From Gammaproteobacteria bacterium (GTDB lineage Bacteria > Pseudomonadota > Gammaproteobacteria > DSM-16500): a stretch of DNA of 5,753 nucleotides. The stretch spans positions 1-5,753 of the forward strand of contig VFKI01000120.1 in NCBI GenBank assembly GCA_009885665.1, given 5' to 3'. Each line of letters begins with the position of its first letter. Position 1 is the stretch's first letter. Below are positions 1 to 5,564 of the stretch, in pieces. The notes beneath the pieces were generated by a model, which did not search any database, was not told where the DNA came from, and saw only the letters and a program-made list of their open reading frames with translations. A program made the translations under genes and the position numbers.

Positions 1-41
1 CAGGCGCTTTCAGTGCAAAATACCATCTTTCAGTAACCCCC

Positions 42-105
42 TCCCCTAGAAAAAAGGGGACATTTCTAAATTGCCTGGAGGGGGACATTTCTATTTTGCT
101 CCGAC
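42..105. mobile_element. Possible insertion-sequence end with two direct repeats and a GC hairpin
   Basis: Two copies of a 19-nt motif beginning GGGGACATTTCTA lie at 56-74 and 81-99. They differ at two positions and are spaced 25 nt apart. Just before them, TCCCCT (42-47) pairs with AGGGGA (55-60) around a short A-rich loop. Closely spaced copies of a GGGGACATTTCT-type motif remind me of transposase-binding repeats at the ends of some DDE-transposase insertion sequences, but the family cannot be named from this. No transposase reading frame is visible inside the window, so this would be the edge of an element lying to the left, or a remnant. The rest of 1-181 holds nothing else I can support except the ribosome binding site of the next gene. 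Confidence 0.35.
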
Positions 106-181
106 AGAACCGCGAAGAGCCCCTATTTCTTCATATGCAAAAACTGCGGAACCGAGTATATAGCATTTTCATAAGGGTAAT

Positions 182-754
182 ATGACACCGCGAATTGAAT
201 ATCTCATTTATTTTATCGTTTACCAGAGTGGCTGGCTGACATGCATGCTACTTGCTGCACGCCAGCATGGCGTGCTGGCGATCGCAGTACTCGCAGTGTC
301 TGCCAGCATACGCATGGGTGTATGGCGATATTGCCATCCTACAGTGCGTCTTGCCACAATGAGAGACTTTATTGCGCCATGGCGACTGGTGCTACTCATG
401 GTGCTGGGTGGCATACTGATGGATAGTATTTATGTAAGCTGTCACGCCATTGAATTTGCCGCTAACCCATTTGCTGGTTGGTTGTCGCCACCATGGATGT
501 GGATGCTCTGGCTGGATTTTGCCTTGCTGTTTGTTAGCGCACTCGGATTTTTGCACACCCGCTATATGCTAACAGCACTATTGGCATTGCCTGGTTTTGC
601 GTTCGCCTATGCGGGCGGCGTACGTCTACAAGCGGCAATATTGCCATATGGTTATCTTACTTGCATCGCTATTGGTCTCACTGCCGCTTGCCTGTTACCG
701 TTGTGTCTATTGCTCAGTCAACATATCGTTTCTCAGAGAAATAAATTGGAATAG
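182..754 (+). CDS. DUF2878 family integral membrane protein
   Basis: Encodes 190 residues, most of them in about five or six hydrophobic segments (roughly 5-23, 30-45, 68-88, 105-125, 130-148 and 155-180), so it is an inner-membrane protein with almost no soluble domain. Features that match DUF2878 as I know it are the N-terminal Q15-x-GW, the GGILMDS block (76-82), the PPWMWMLWLDFALL stretch (103-116) and the LPGFAFAYAGGVRLQAA block near 136-152. Length is slightly above the usual 160-175 residues. The family has no established biochemical role; members are commonly encoded beside DUF1295 and cyclopropane-fatty-acid-synthase-like genes, so a part in membrane lipid modification or stress defence is inference. 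The start is supported by AAGGG at 173-177. The DUF1295 gene follows after 87 bases on the same strand. The family call is from pattern recognition, not a profile search. Confidence 0.78.
   Translation: MTPRIEYLIYFIVYQSGWLTCMLLAARQHGVLAIAVLAVSASIRMGVWRYCHPTVRLATMRDFIAPWRLVLLMVLGGILMDSIYVSCHAIEFAANPFAGWLSPPWMWMLWLDFALLFVSALGFLHTRYMLTALLALPGFAFAYAGGVRLQAAILPYGYLTCIAIGLTAACLLPLCLLLSQHIVSQRNKLE
731..748 (+). repeat. 18-nt direct repeat, copy 1
   Basis: TCTCAGAGAAATAAATTG here matches TCTCAGATAAATAAATTG at 2101-2118 in 17 of 18 positions, in the same orientation. This copy lies in the last codons of the DUF2878 gene, about 93 bases before the DUF1295 start. It could be a shared regulatory site or a duplicated scrap of the DUF2878 3' end. 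Confidence 0.5.
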
Positions 755-767
755 CCTCTCTAAGCTC

Positions 768-809
768 CCTATCGCGAAAAGCTAAGAAATTTTTCTGAGA
801 CGCAATAGG
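768..809 (+). other. Imperfect stem-loop between the DUF2878 and DUF1295 genes
   Basis: CCTATcGCG (768-776) can pair with CGCaATAGG (801-809), leaving one C/A mismatch. Inside the loop AGAA (785-788) pairs with TTCT (793-796). A competing pairing joins TCTCAGA (731-737) to TCTGAGA (794-800). There is no U-tract after the stem, so it is not a normal intrinsic terminator. It sits just upstream of the DUF1295 ribosome binding site and could affect transcript stability or translation of the second gene. Significance is unproven. Confidence 0.25.
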
Positions 810-824
810 AAGCACGCACAAACG

Positions 825-830
825 AAGGAG
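825..830 (+). promoter_or_regulatory. Ribosome binding site of the DUF1295 gene
   Basis: AAGGAG is a near-consensus Shine-Dalgarno sequence, 11 bases before the ATG at 842. The spacing is a little long but no other in-frame start fits better. It shows that the DUF1295 gene has an efficient translation start of its own rather than relying on coupling to the upstream gene. Confidence 0.6.
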
Positions 831-841
831 TAAAAAGTATT

Positions 842-1609
842 ATGCTTATAACAATTTTTACAGTTTACTGTCTGCTGTTTGCTGGCATGAGTTTGGTCTG
901 GCTATTTTATGTATGGCTGAGGAATCCTGCAATTGTGGATGTCTGCTGGTCACTCGGCTTAATGCTGGCGGGATTGTATTATTTATGGCATGGCGACTTC
1001 AGTGCACGTAACATGCTGGTTGCCATCCTGCTGATAATATGGGCATTACGCCTGGCAATTTATCTGTGGTGGACACGGGTGCGCAAGGGGCATATAGACA
1101 AACGTTACACGGAATTGGCGCAAAGCTGGAAATTGGCTCGTCCACTGGGATATTTTTTGAATTACCAACTTCAGGCGGCGCTGATCTGGCTCATTTCACT
1201 GCTTTTTATGCAGATTGCCCACGTACGCACTTTGCCACTCGATGCACTGGATGGCTTTGCTGCTGCTGTCACTTTGCTGGGAATCTTAGGGGAAAGTCTT
1301 GCCGATTGGCAATTGCAACAAAGTCGTAAGCAACCTGGCAGCGTGTGTCAATTGGGATTATGGGCACATAGTCGCCATCCGAATTATTTTTTTGATTGGG
1401 TATGCTGGTGCGGTTTCGCCTTATTTTGCCTGCACACCGTCAGTGGGCTATTAGGACTTGCTTCACCGCTGATTTTGTATATCATTTTCACTCGAGTGAC
1501 AGGCCCGCTCACCGAAGCGGGTTCACTGCGCTCACGTGGCGCCGCCTATGTGGCCTACCAGCGCATCACGCCCTTTTTCTTTCCTACGCTGCGTCGCAAA
1601 ATAGATTAA
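842..1609 (+). CDS. DUF1295 family membrane protein (steroid 5-alpha-reductase-like superfamily)
   Basis: Encodes 255 residues with about six or seven membrane segments. The conserved landmarks of DUF1295 are all present: NPAIVDVCWSLG near 28-39, R70 in a hydrophobic helix, DKRY (86-89), GESLADWQL (150-158), the GLWAHSRHPNYFFDW signature (172-186), GPLTEAG (221-227) and a C-terminal RGAAYVAYQRITPFFFP block (232-248). Related superfamily proteins such as steroid 5-alpha-reductases and isoprenylcysteine methyltransferases use a similar C-terminal RHPNY-type core to bind NADPH or S-adenosylmethionine in the membrane, so a reductase or related enzyme acting on a lipid is plausible, but the substrate is unknown. 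Length is normal for the family and no key block is missing. The gene lies 87 bases after DUF2878. Its TAA stop overlaps the stop of the convergent DUF2177 gene, leaving no room for a terminator between them. Confidence 0.88.
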   Translation: MLITIFTVYCLLFAGMSLVWLFYVWLRNPAIVDVCWSLGLMLAGLYYLWHGDFSARNMLVAILLIIWALRLAIYLWWTRVRKGHIDKRYTELAQSWKLARPLGYFLNYQLQAALIWLISLLFMQIAHVRTLPLDALDGFAAAVTLLGILGESLADWQLQQSRKQPGSVCQLGLWAHSRHPNYFFDWVCWCGFALFCLHTVSGLLGLASPLILYIIFTRVTGPLTEAGSLRSRGAAYVAYQRITPFFFPTLRRKID

Positions 1610-2004
1610 CGTTGTAACCATACGCCCAGCGTAGATACACTGCCACACAAGAACATGCCCCAAGCAAAATCCAATAGCGTGATACTTAACGGCCAGCCAG
1701 CGAGTATAGAAAAGTTGGTAAAATCGTAGATGCCATACGTTACAGCACCAAATAGCGCGCCCCAGCAAAATCCAACACTGAGACTGTTACCGGCCTTTGG
1801 CAAGACAAACATCACAACACCCATGACAATTGCCAGATAAACCAGGAACGCTGCTGGCCAATTAGGCGTCAGATTCGCACCATTGCTACGCAACAATCCG
1901 CCCAAGCTGTTGCGATACCACGATTTTGCGATGACGCCCAGCCATAGCATATCAAGGGCAAATGTCCCTACTAGAACCCCTGCTGATACTTTCCAAATAG
2001 ACAT
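1606..2004 (-). CDS. DUF2177 family membrane protein
   Basis: Encodes 132 residues with four predicted membrane segments (about 6-25, 50-69, 78-100 and 106-129), the usual size for DUF2177. Typical residues are seen: LDMLWLGVIAKSWY (17-30) followed by LGGLL (34-38), WGALFGAVTYGIYDFTN (81-97), W104-P105 and LDFAWG (111-116). The function of the family is unknown; it often occurs in the same cluster as DUF1295 and DUF2878, which supports a common role in membrane lipid chemistry (inference). Here it is on the opposite strand and converges on DUF1295 with a 4-bp overlap in which TTAA provides both stop codons. The start is supported by GAGGT, read on the minus strand (2012-2016 on plus), seven bases before the ATG. 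A perfect TATAAT lies about 38 bases upstream of the start, so it has its own promoter. Confidence 0.85.
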   Translation of the reverse strand: MSIWKVSAGVLVGTFALDMLWLGVIAKSWYRNSLGGLLRSNGANLTPNWPAAFLVYLAIVMGVVMFVLPKAGNSLSVGFCWGALFGAVTYGIYDFTNFSILAGWPLSITLLDFAWGMFLCGSVSTLGVWLQR

Positions 2005-2041
2005 GACGGTTACCTCGATTGATTAAAATGGGGTGTGCAAT

Positions 2042-2047
2042 ATTATA
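2042..2047 (-). promoter_or_regulatory. -10 element of the DUF2177 promoter
   Basis: Read on the minus strand this is a perfect TATAAT. The best -35 candidate is TTGCGT (plus-strand 2067-2072), only half matching and 19 bases away, so an activator may be needed. The implied transcript would start near 2035 and have a leader of about 30 bases with the GAGGT ribosome binding site. Confidence 0.45.
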
Positions 2048-2084
2048 GCGGCATCTTATCGCATCTACGCAAGCAATACGATGG

Positions 2085-2095
2085 TAGCTCAGCTA
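2085..2095. repeat. 11-nt palindrome TAGCT-C-AGCTA in the divergent intergenic region
   Basis: A perfect inverted repeat with one central base, flanked by ATGGTA on the left (2081-2086) and again on the right (2095-2100). It lies upstream of the DUF2177 -10 box and before the rightward promoter, where an operator for a dimeric regulator could act on either. No particular regulator can be assigned. Confidence 0.3.
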
Positions 2096-2100
2096 TGGTA

Positions 2101-2118
2101 TCTCAGATAAATAAATTG
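2101..2118 (+). repeat. 18-nt direct repeat, copy 2
   Basis: Seventeen of 18 bases match the copy at 731-748. This copy is intergenic and ends about 89 bases before the preferred symporter start, a distance close to that of copy 1 from the DUF1295 start. In the frame matching copy 1 it would read VSQINKLC followed by a stop, compared with VSQRNKLE and a stop at the end of the DUF2878 protein. Confidence 0.5.
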
Positions 2119-2161
2119 TGCTGAATGGTTATAAATAATGAATAACGCACTTTAAAAAAAA

Positions 2162-2170
2162 TGCTATCAT
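2162..2170 (+). promoter_or_regulatory. Extended -10 promoter of the symporter operon
   Basis: TGCTATCAT combines the TGn extension with a five-of-six match to TATAAT. No good -35 is present, as is usual for extended -10 promoters. Transcription would begin near 2177. That lies after the upstream ATG at 2169 and before the one at 2208, so it supports the shorter symporter. The element overlaps the palindrome at 2167-2176. Confidence 0.45.
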
Positions 2171-2176
2171 GCATGA
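2167..2176. repeat. Palindrome TCATGCATGA over the symporter promoter
   Basis: A perfect 10-bp palindrome overlapping the end of the extended -10 element and the predicted transcription start. A repressor bound here would block the promoter. It may also be chance, since short palindromes are common. Confidence 0.25.
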
Positions 2177-2195
2177 CGCTGCACTATCGTTTTCA

Positions 2196-2199
2196 GAGG
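2196..2199 (+). promoter_or_regulatory. Ribosome binding site that decides the symporter start
   Basis: GAGG lies eight bases before the ATG at 2208. The alternative ATG at 2169 is preceded by a run of A without any Shine-Dalgarno match, so 2208 is preferred. Confidence 0.55.
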
Positions 2200-2207
2200 T
2201 CGATCAG

Positions 2208-3431
2208 ATGAAATTCACTAAACCTGGCTTTGGCATACAATGCTTGCTGGCACTTATTTTGGGTGCAATTTTTGGTAAGTGCGTACCAATCAGTTGGATG
2301 CAAGCACTACACCCGCTGGGGCAGGCGTATTTGCAATTGTTGCAAATGATTATTATTCCGCTGATTTTCGTGTTAGTTGTCAACAGTTTCACCCAATTAG
2401 AAAGCATGGCGCATATTCGTCGCTTGGGGTCGCGGACGTTATTTTGGTTTTTGTTGACGGCACTGATTGCTTCATTCATTGGATTTGGTTGCAGTTATTG
2501 GTTAGATCCAGGGCAGGGCTTTCCTGCGGATCAAGCACCTATCACCCTCAAGCATGTGCCAACGTTCGCGCAAGTGTTGCTTGATATGTTGCCCAATAAT
2601 TTGTTTGATCAAATGGCGCGTGGCAAAGTGATTCCTATCATCCTTTTTGGTATTGTGTTTGCGGTGGCGCTGGCGCTAGGGGGGGATGAAGTGCAGCCTG
2701 TGCGACAATTTTTTGCTGGGCTTGCCAGTGTTTTTATGAAAATAACGCGCTGGATTATTCGGTTATCGCCCATTGGCATTTTTGTATTTATTGGCGAAGT
2801 CACCAATAAGTATGGATTTAGCAATCTATTACCGTTTGCGCGTTTTATCTTAACCGTGTATTTGGCGTGCGCCTTGCAATTACTCGTCTACGGTTTTTTA
2901 TTGTTAGCAGTGTGCCGTATTAATCCATTACGCTTTTTGCAGCGGGTATGGCCCGCGCTGTTGACAGCGTTTACTACGTCTTCTAGCCTGGCAACTTTGC
3001 CCGTCACGGTTGAGACCTTAAGCAAGCGTGTGGGGATTTCAGAGCAAATCGTTTCCTTTGTGGCGCCGCTCGGCGCCAATGCTAAAATGGATGGCTGCGG
3101 AGCGACTTATCCTGTCATCGTATGTTTGTTTACCGCCAGTTTGTTTCATATCTCGTTGGGCTGGCATCAATATTTATTGATCATCCTCACGGCGACTGTC
3201 GCCAGTATTGGTACAGCAGGCGTGCCGGGGACGGCCACAGTGACGGCCATGGTCGTGTTGTCTAGTGTGGGTTTACCTTTTGCGGGTTTGGCGATGGTAT
3301 TGGGCATAGATAAAGTCATTGATATGGTCAGAACCTTGGTGAATGTTGCTGGAACGATGGTAACGGCAACGCTGGTGGCAGGGCGTGCAGCGACGCAAGA
3401 TTTATCTGTTATTAACAAGAGTGAAACATGA
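2208..3431 (+). CDS. Dicarboxylate/amino-acid:cation symporter (DAACS/SLC1 family), TcyP-like
   Basis: Encodes 407 residues from the preferred start (420 if the ATG at 2169 is used; numbering here is from 2208). It is an inner-membrane elevator-type secondary transporter. Family marks are the YLQLLQMIIIPLIFVLV helix (about 41-57), the serine-rich hairpin TTSSSLATLP (256-265), the KMDGC segment (293-297) where most members have NMDGT, the GTAGVPGTATVTAMVVLSSVGLP second hairpin (335-357) and the last helix GIDKVIDMVRTLVNVAGTM (366-384). The substrate-contacting Asp372, Arg375 and Asn379 are kept. The Gly-Cys followed by TYP, and a non-acidic residue where GltPh has Asp405, recall the cystine transporter TcyP/YdjN, so cystine or another amino acid is a reasonable substrate guess. 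The coupling ion is uncertain. The gene overlaps the next one by ATGA, suggesting an operon. Confidence 0.88.
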   Translation: MKFTKPGFGIQCLLALILGAIFGKCVPISWMQALHPLGQAYLQLLQMIIIPLIFVLVVNSFTQLESMAHIRRLGSRTLFWFLLTALIASFIGFGCSYWLDPGQGFPADQAPITLKHVPTFAQVLLDMLPNNLFDQMARGKVIPIILFGIVFAVALALGGDEVQPVRQFFAGLASVFMKITRWIIRLSPIGIFVFIGEVTNKYGFSNLLPFARFILTVYLACALQLLVYGFLLLAVCRINPLRFLQRVWPALLTAFTTSSSLATLPVTVETLSKRVGISEQIVSFVAPLGANAKMDGCGATYPVIVCLFTASLFHISLGWHQYLLIILTATVASIGTAGVPGTATVTAMVVLSSVGLPFAGLAMVLGIDKVIDMVRTLVNVAGTMVTATLVAGRAATQDLSVINKSET

Positions 3432-4045
3432 AACCGCCCATATCTCATGATGATGAAGATGCTGATAACGCCGATACCGGCGGTGGCGCCTCATCGGGTG
3501 GTAAAAGAGGCATTTTAAAACGCTTATTGCGTTCTGGCGCTTTGCCCAATGCCTTAGAGGATAGGCATGAGGGGGATGACGCTGGCGGCGAAGGCGGCGA
3601 AGATGGCGAAGGGGGTGCCAGCGGTAAAATAACGTTCCATTATCGCGATGCCGCACAAGTTGGGCCGCGCGATGATCAATTGTCGCCGGGTGAAATTAAA
3701 CGTTTATTGGCGCAGCATCAGGTTAAAGTCGCCGAGCATGTGCCGAATCAGCGCGATAGCCGCCGTGAAATGCGTGATATTAAACAGGGCAAACGCGTCA
3801 CAGCAGGACGCCGCGCGGGCTATGGGACAGGGGGTAGCAGCCCGGGTGGCGCGGGTGCAAATTTCCGCGCGCATCCTTTGTTGGCAAATCGACCCGATGG
3901 CGCCGATCCAAAAGTGAGTAGCAATCCACAAAATAGTGAAGTGGCTGGGGATATGAATCAGGAAAATCGGAATGAGCTGCAGAACCAGCTTAAGTTGACG
4001 CATCAATATACGCCTGGCTATAGTCCGCCGCGGCTTACGCGTTAA
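3428..4045 (+). CDS. Hypothetical acidic/Gly-rich, probably disordered protein
   Basis: I do not recognise this 205-residue protein. It has no cysteine, no membrane segment and no signal peptide, so it should be soluble and cytoplasmic unless exported by a dedicated system. Its layout is an acidic N-terminus (HDDEDADNADTGGG, 7-20), a basic patch (KRGILKRLLRSG, 26-37), a Gly/Asp/Glu tract (49-63), a possible amphipathic helix (LSPGEIKRLLAQHQVKVAEH, 85-104), a second basic patch with RRxGYGTGG (107-136) and a Gln/Asn-rich tail (168-205). Low-complexity sequence over most of the length indicates intrinsic disorder. The start overlaps the symporter stop as ATGA, with a modest AAGAG 5' of it, so translation is probably coupled. 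The codons look more GC-rich than those of the neighbours, mainly through GGC and GCG. A partner, nucleic-acid-binding or effector role are all possible; none is shown. The open frame and coupling make it a likely real gene. Confidence 0.72.
   Translation: MKPPISHDDEDADNADTGGGASSGGKRGILKRLLRSGALPNALEDRHEGDDAGGEGGEDGEGGASGKITFHYRDAAQVGPRDDQLSPGEIKRLLAQHQVKVAEHVPNQRDSRREMRDIKQGKRVTAGRRAGYGTGGSSPGGAGANFRAHPLLANRPDGADPKVSSNPQNSEVAGDMNQENRNELQNQLKLTHQYTPGYSPPRLTR
3584..3610 (+). repeat. Tandem 9-nt repeat coding Gly-Gly-Glu
   Basis: GGCGGCGAA occurs twice in a row (3584-3601), followed by GATGGCGAA (3602-3610), which differs at two positions. It encodes GGE-GGE-DGE inside the disordered protein. 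In-frame slippage here would change protein length by three residues without a frameshift. Confidence 0.6.
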
Positions 4046-4090
4046 TGCTGATGCAGTGTGCTGCGTACTCAGTTCCTCTACCTTATCTTT

Positions 4091-4096
4091 TATAAT
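4091..4096 (+). promoter_or_regulatory. -10 element of the ankyrin-protein promoter
   Basis: A perfect TATAAT in the 97-bp gap before the ankyrin gene. No good -35 is found 16-18 bases upstream (sequence around 4068-4074 is CTCAGTT). The transcript would start near 4103 with a leader of about 40 bases. This suggests the ankyrin gene is transcribed separately from the symporter pair, possibly with the help of an activator. Confidence 0.45.
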
Positions 4097-4142
4097 AGTT
4101 AGTTAATGCGGTGTTAATCATGACCATGGTAAAAAGACGATT

Positions 4143-5564
4143 ATGCTTACTTTAGCGAATGCCATCATAGCATCCGACGAATCGCGTGTCCGTGAGGCTT
4201 TGTCGCGTGGTGCAGATGTGAATGGTTTGGATGAATATGGTTTTATTCCTTTGGTGGAGGCGGCACTCGTCAATGATTTGGCGTTGACACAATTATTATT
4301 GCATCATGGCGCTCATCCTAATTATCAAGATAGCGTGGGGAATACGGCATTACATTGGGCAGCAGAAAATAATAATTTAGCCATCGCGCGCGCGCTATTT
4401 GCCAAAGGTGCTGATGCCAATGCGGTTAATTTGGCTGGCCAACCGGTATTGACCATGCCTTATTTACGTCAGCAAACTGAAATAAAAAATCTCTTATTAC
4501 AAAATGGGGCGAGCCTTGAATTTACCAAGGATTATGTAAATACCAAGTTACTCGGTCATTTTTTTGAATTAATCGGCATTGCCAGTATGGTTACGCCTAA
4601 TCGAAAATTCGTCGAAGTTGATTTTGAAGGTTTTTTACCAGAAGTGACACTGGCTATTATTACCGATTCGCTGCAACAATTTAACCATCATTTTGCTGCG
4701 CGGCGTTTACGAGAAGTGCCGGGGGCGCTTGCGATAAGTGAAAAAATTATGACTGTCATGCAGCGCGCGGCGCGGTTGATTCGTTATCAACACTATCGTA
4801 TCGATGTTGCGCAGCATCAGTCAGAAATTTTAGGATTATTGCGCGACGATCCCTTGGTGATTCCGGTGGCATATGAAGGGCATGCGATTACCTTTATTCG
4901 CATGCAAAATTTATTGGTTAAATGCGACCGGCGCGAAGATAGCCGGGTGTATGACAATATTGTGATTTATAAGATGGGGCGTCCTGAGCGGTTAAATGCA
5001 GACTTTATCCAGCAATTAATCTATCGCAAGCAATTTTCAGATTCGATTAATCATAAGCTACCGGCGTGGTTGCAGTTGGTGCCGTTGACTGAGTTGCATG
5101 TGCCGGCGCAAGTGAGCGGTAATTGCTCGTGGGCAAATGTGGAGGCGTGTGTGCCGGCGCTTTATTTTTTGCTGGCGGCGTCAAATATCACGCAGGGTGA
5201 AAAATTTTCCGAAGTCCACCATTTAAAAGATGAAGCACTCGATTACTTCGACCGTTGGCGTGAGTGGAATCGCGATCGTGCTTTACAGTTTTGTTTACAA
5301 CGCTTTCGTGAAGTGAATGCAGTGCGTAAAGCGTGTCACGCGGAAATGCTGACAGCCATTTTATTTCAAAGTTGTAATACCGATGTGCCACGCGATATTG
5401 AGCGTGCTGAGCGTATTTTAAGTGTATTACTCGATTCGCCCTATACCTATGTGTTGCAAAGCTATGTCAAAGCGTATGTTTATGAAGATACCGGTGAAGA
5501 AGGTCGACATTTTATGCGCTTGTTACAACGGTTTGGCTATAATCCGCGGCGCACGACCTTCTGA
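4143..5564 (+). CDS. Ankyrin-repeat protein with clan CE-like cysteine protease domain, candidate effector
   Basis: Encodes 473 residues. Four ankyrin repeats fill about 1-130: LANAIIASDESRVREALSRG, then GFIPLVEAAL...LLLHHGAHPN, GNTALHWAAENNN...LFAKGADANAVN (the most canonical) and a degenerate GQPVLTMPYL...LLLQNGASLE. A mixed domain follows with His247 in YEGHAITFI, Asp262 in LLVKCDR, and Gln323 five residues before Cys328 in QVSGNCSWAN. The order His-Asp-Gln-Cys and the short Gln-Cys gap fit clan CE enzymes (Ulp1, YopJ and bacterial deubiquitinases). The rest, about 355-473, looks helical. There is no signal peptide or membrane segment. Ankyrin repeats plus a cysteine-protease-like domain is the layout described for the Legionella Dot/Icm effector AnkH/LegA3; homology is my inference. 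The start is the only ATG in frame after an upstream stop at 4104, although the ribosome binding site is weak. It has its own -10 box. Confidence 0.8.
   Translation: MLTLANAIIASDESRVREALSRGADVNGLDEYGFIPLVEAALVNDLALTQLLLHHGAHPNYQDSVGNTALHWAAENNNLAIARALFAKGADANAVNLAGQPVLTMPYLRQQTEIKNLLLQNGASLEFTKDYVNTKLLGHFFELIGIASMVTPNRKFVEVDFEGFLPEVTLAIITDSLQQFNHHFAARRLREVPGALAISEKIMTVMQRAARLIRYQHYRIDVAQHQSEILGLLRDDPLVIPVAYEGHAITFIRMQNLLVKCDRREDSRVYDNIVIYKMGRPERLNADFIQQLIYRKQFSDSINHKLPAWLQLVPLTELHVPAQVSGNCSWANVEACVPALYFLLAASNITQGEKFSEVHHLKDEALDYFDRWREWNRDRALQFCLQRFREVNAVRKACHAEMLTAILFQSCNTDVPRDIERAERILSVLLDSPYTYVLQSYVKAYVYEDTGEEGRHFMRLLQRFGYNPRRTTF

Noticed and set aside
70..174. Short open stretch reading FFICKNCGTEYIAFS before a stop, resembling a zinc-ribbon tail
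   Set aside because: Only about 34 codons are open, with a stop at 67-69 upstream and no start or second CxxC. It runs through the IS-like repeats, so it is probably chance.
3167..3656. Minus-strand frames opposite the symporter and the disordered protein
   Set aside because: They lie antisense to well-supported genes, lack ribosome binding sites and show biased shadow compositions such as His/Arg runs.
4053..4064. GCAG-TGTG-CTGC hairpin after the disordered-protein gene as a terminator
   Set aside because: The stem is only four base pairs and there is no following T-run.
4126..4155. Nine-codon frame MVKRRLCLL overlapping the ankyrin start as a leader peptide
   Set aside because: It has no clear ribosome binding site, no attenuator hairpin and no amino-acid bias linked to a function.
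5485..5564. Dot/Icm E-block secretion signal at the C-terminus of the ankyrin protein
   Set aside because: The acidic EDTGEE group is more than 20 residues from the end and the tail is Arg-rich, so it does not fit the usual position. This does not rule out secretion.
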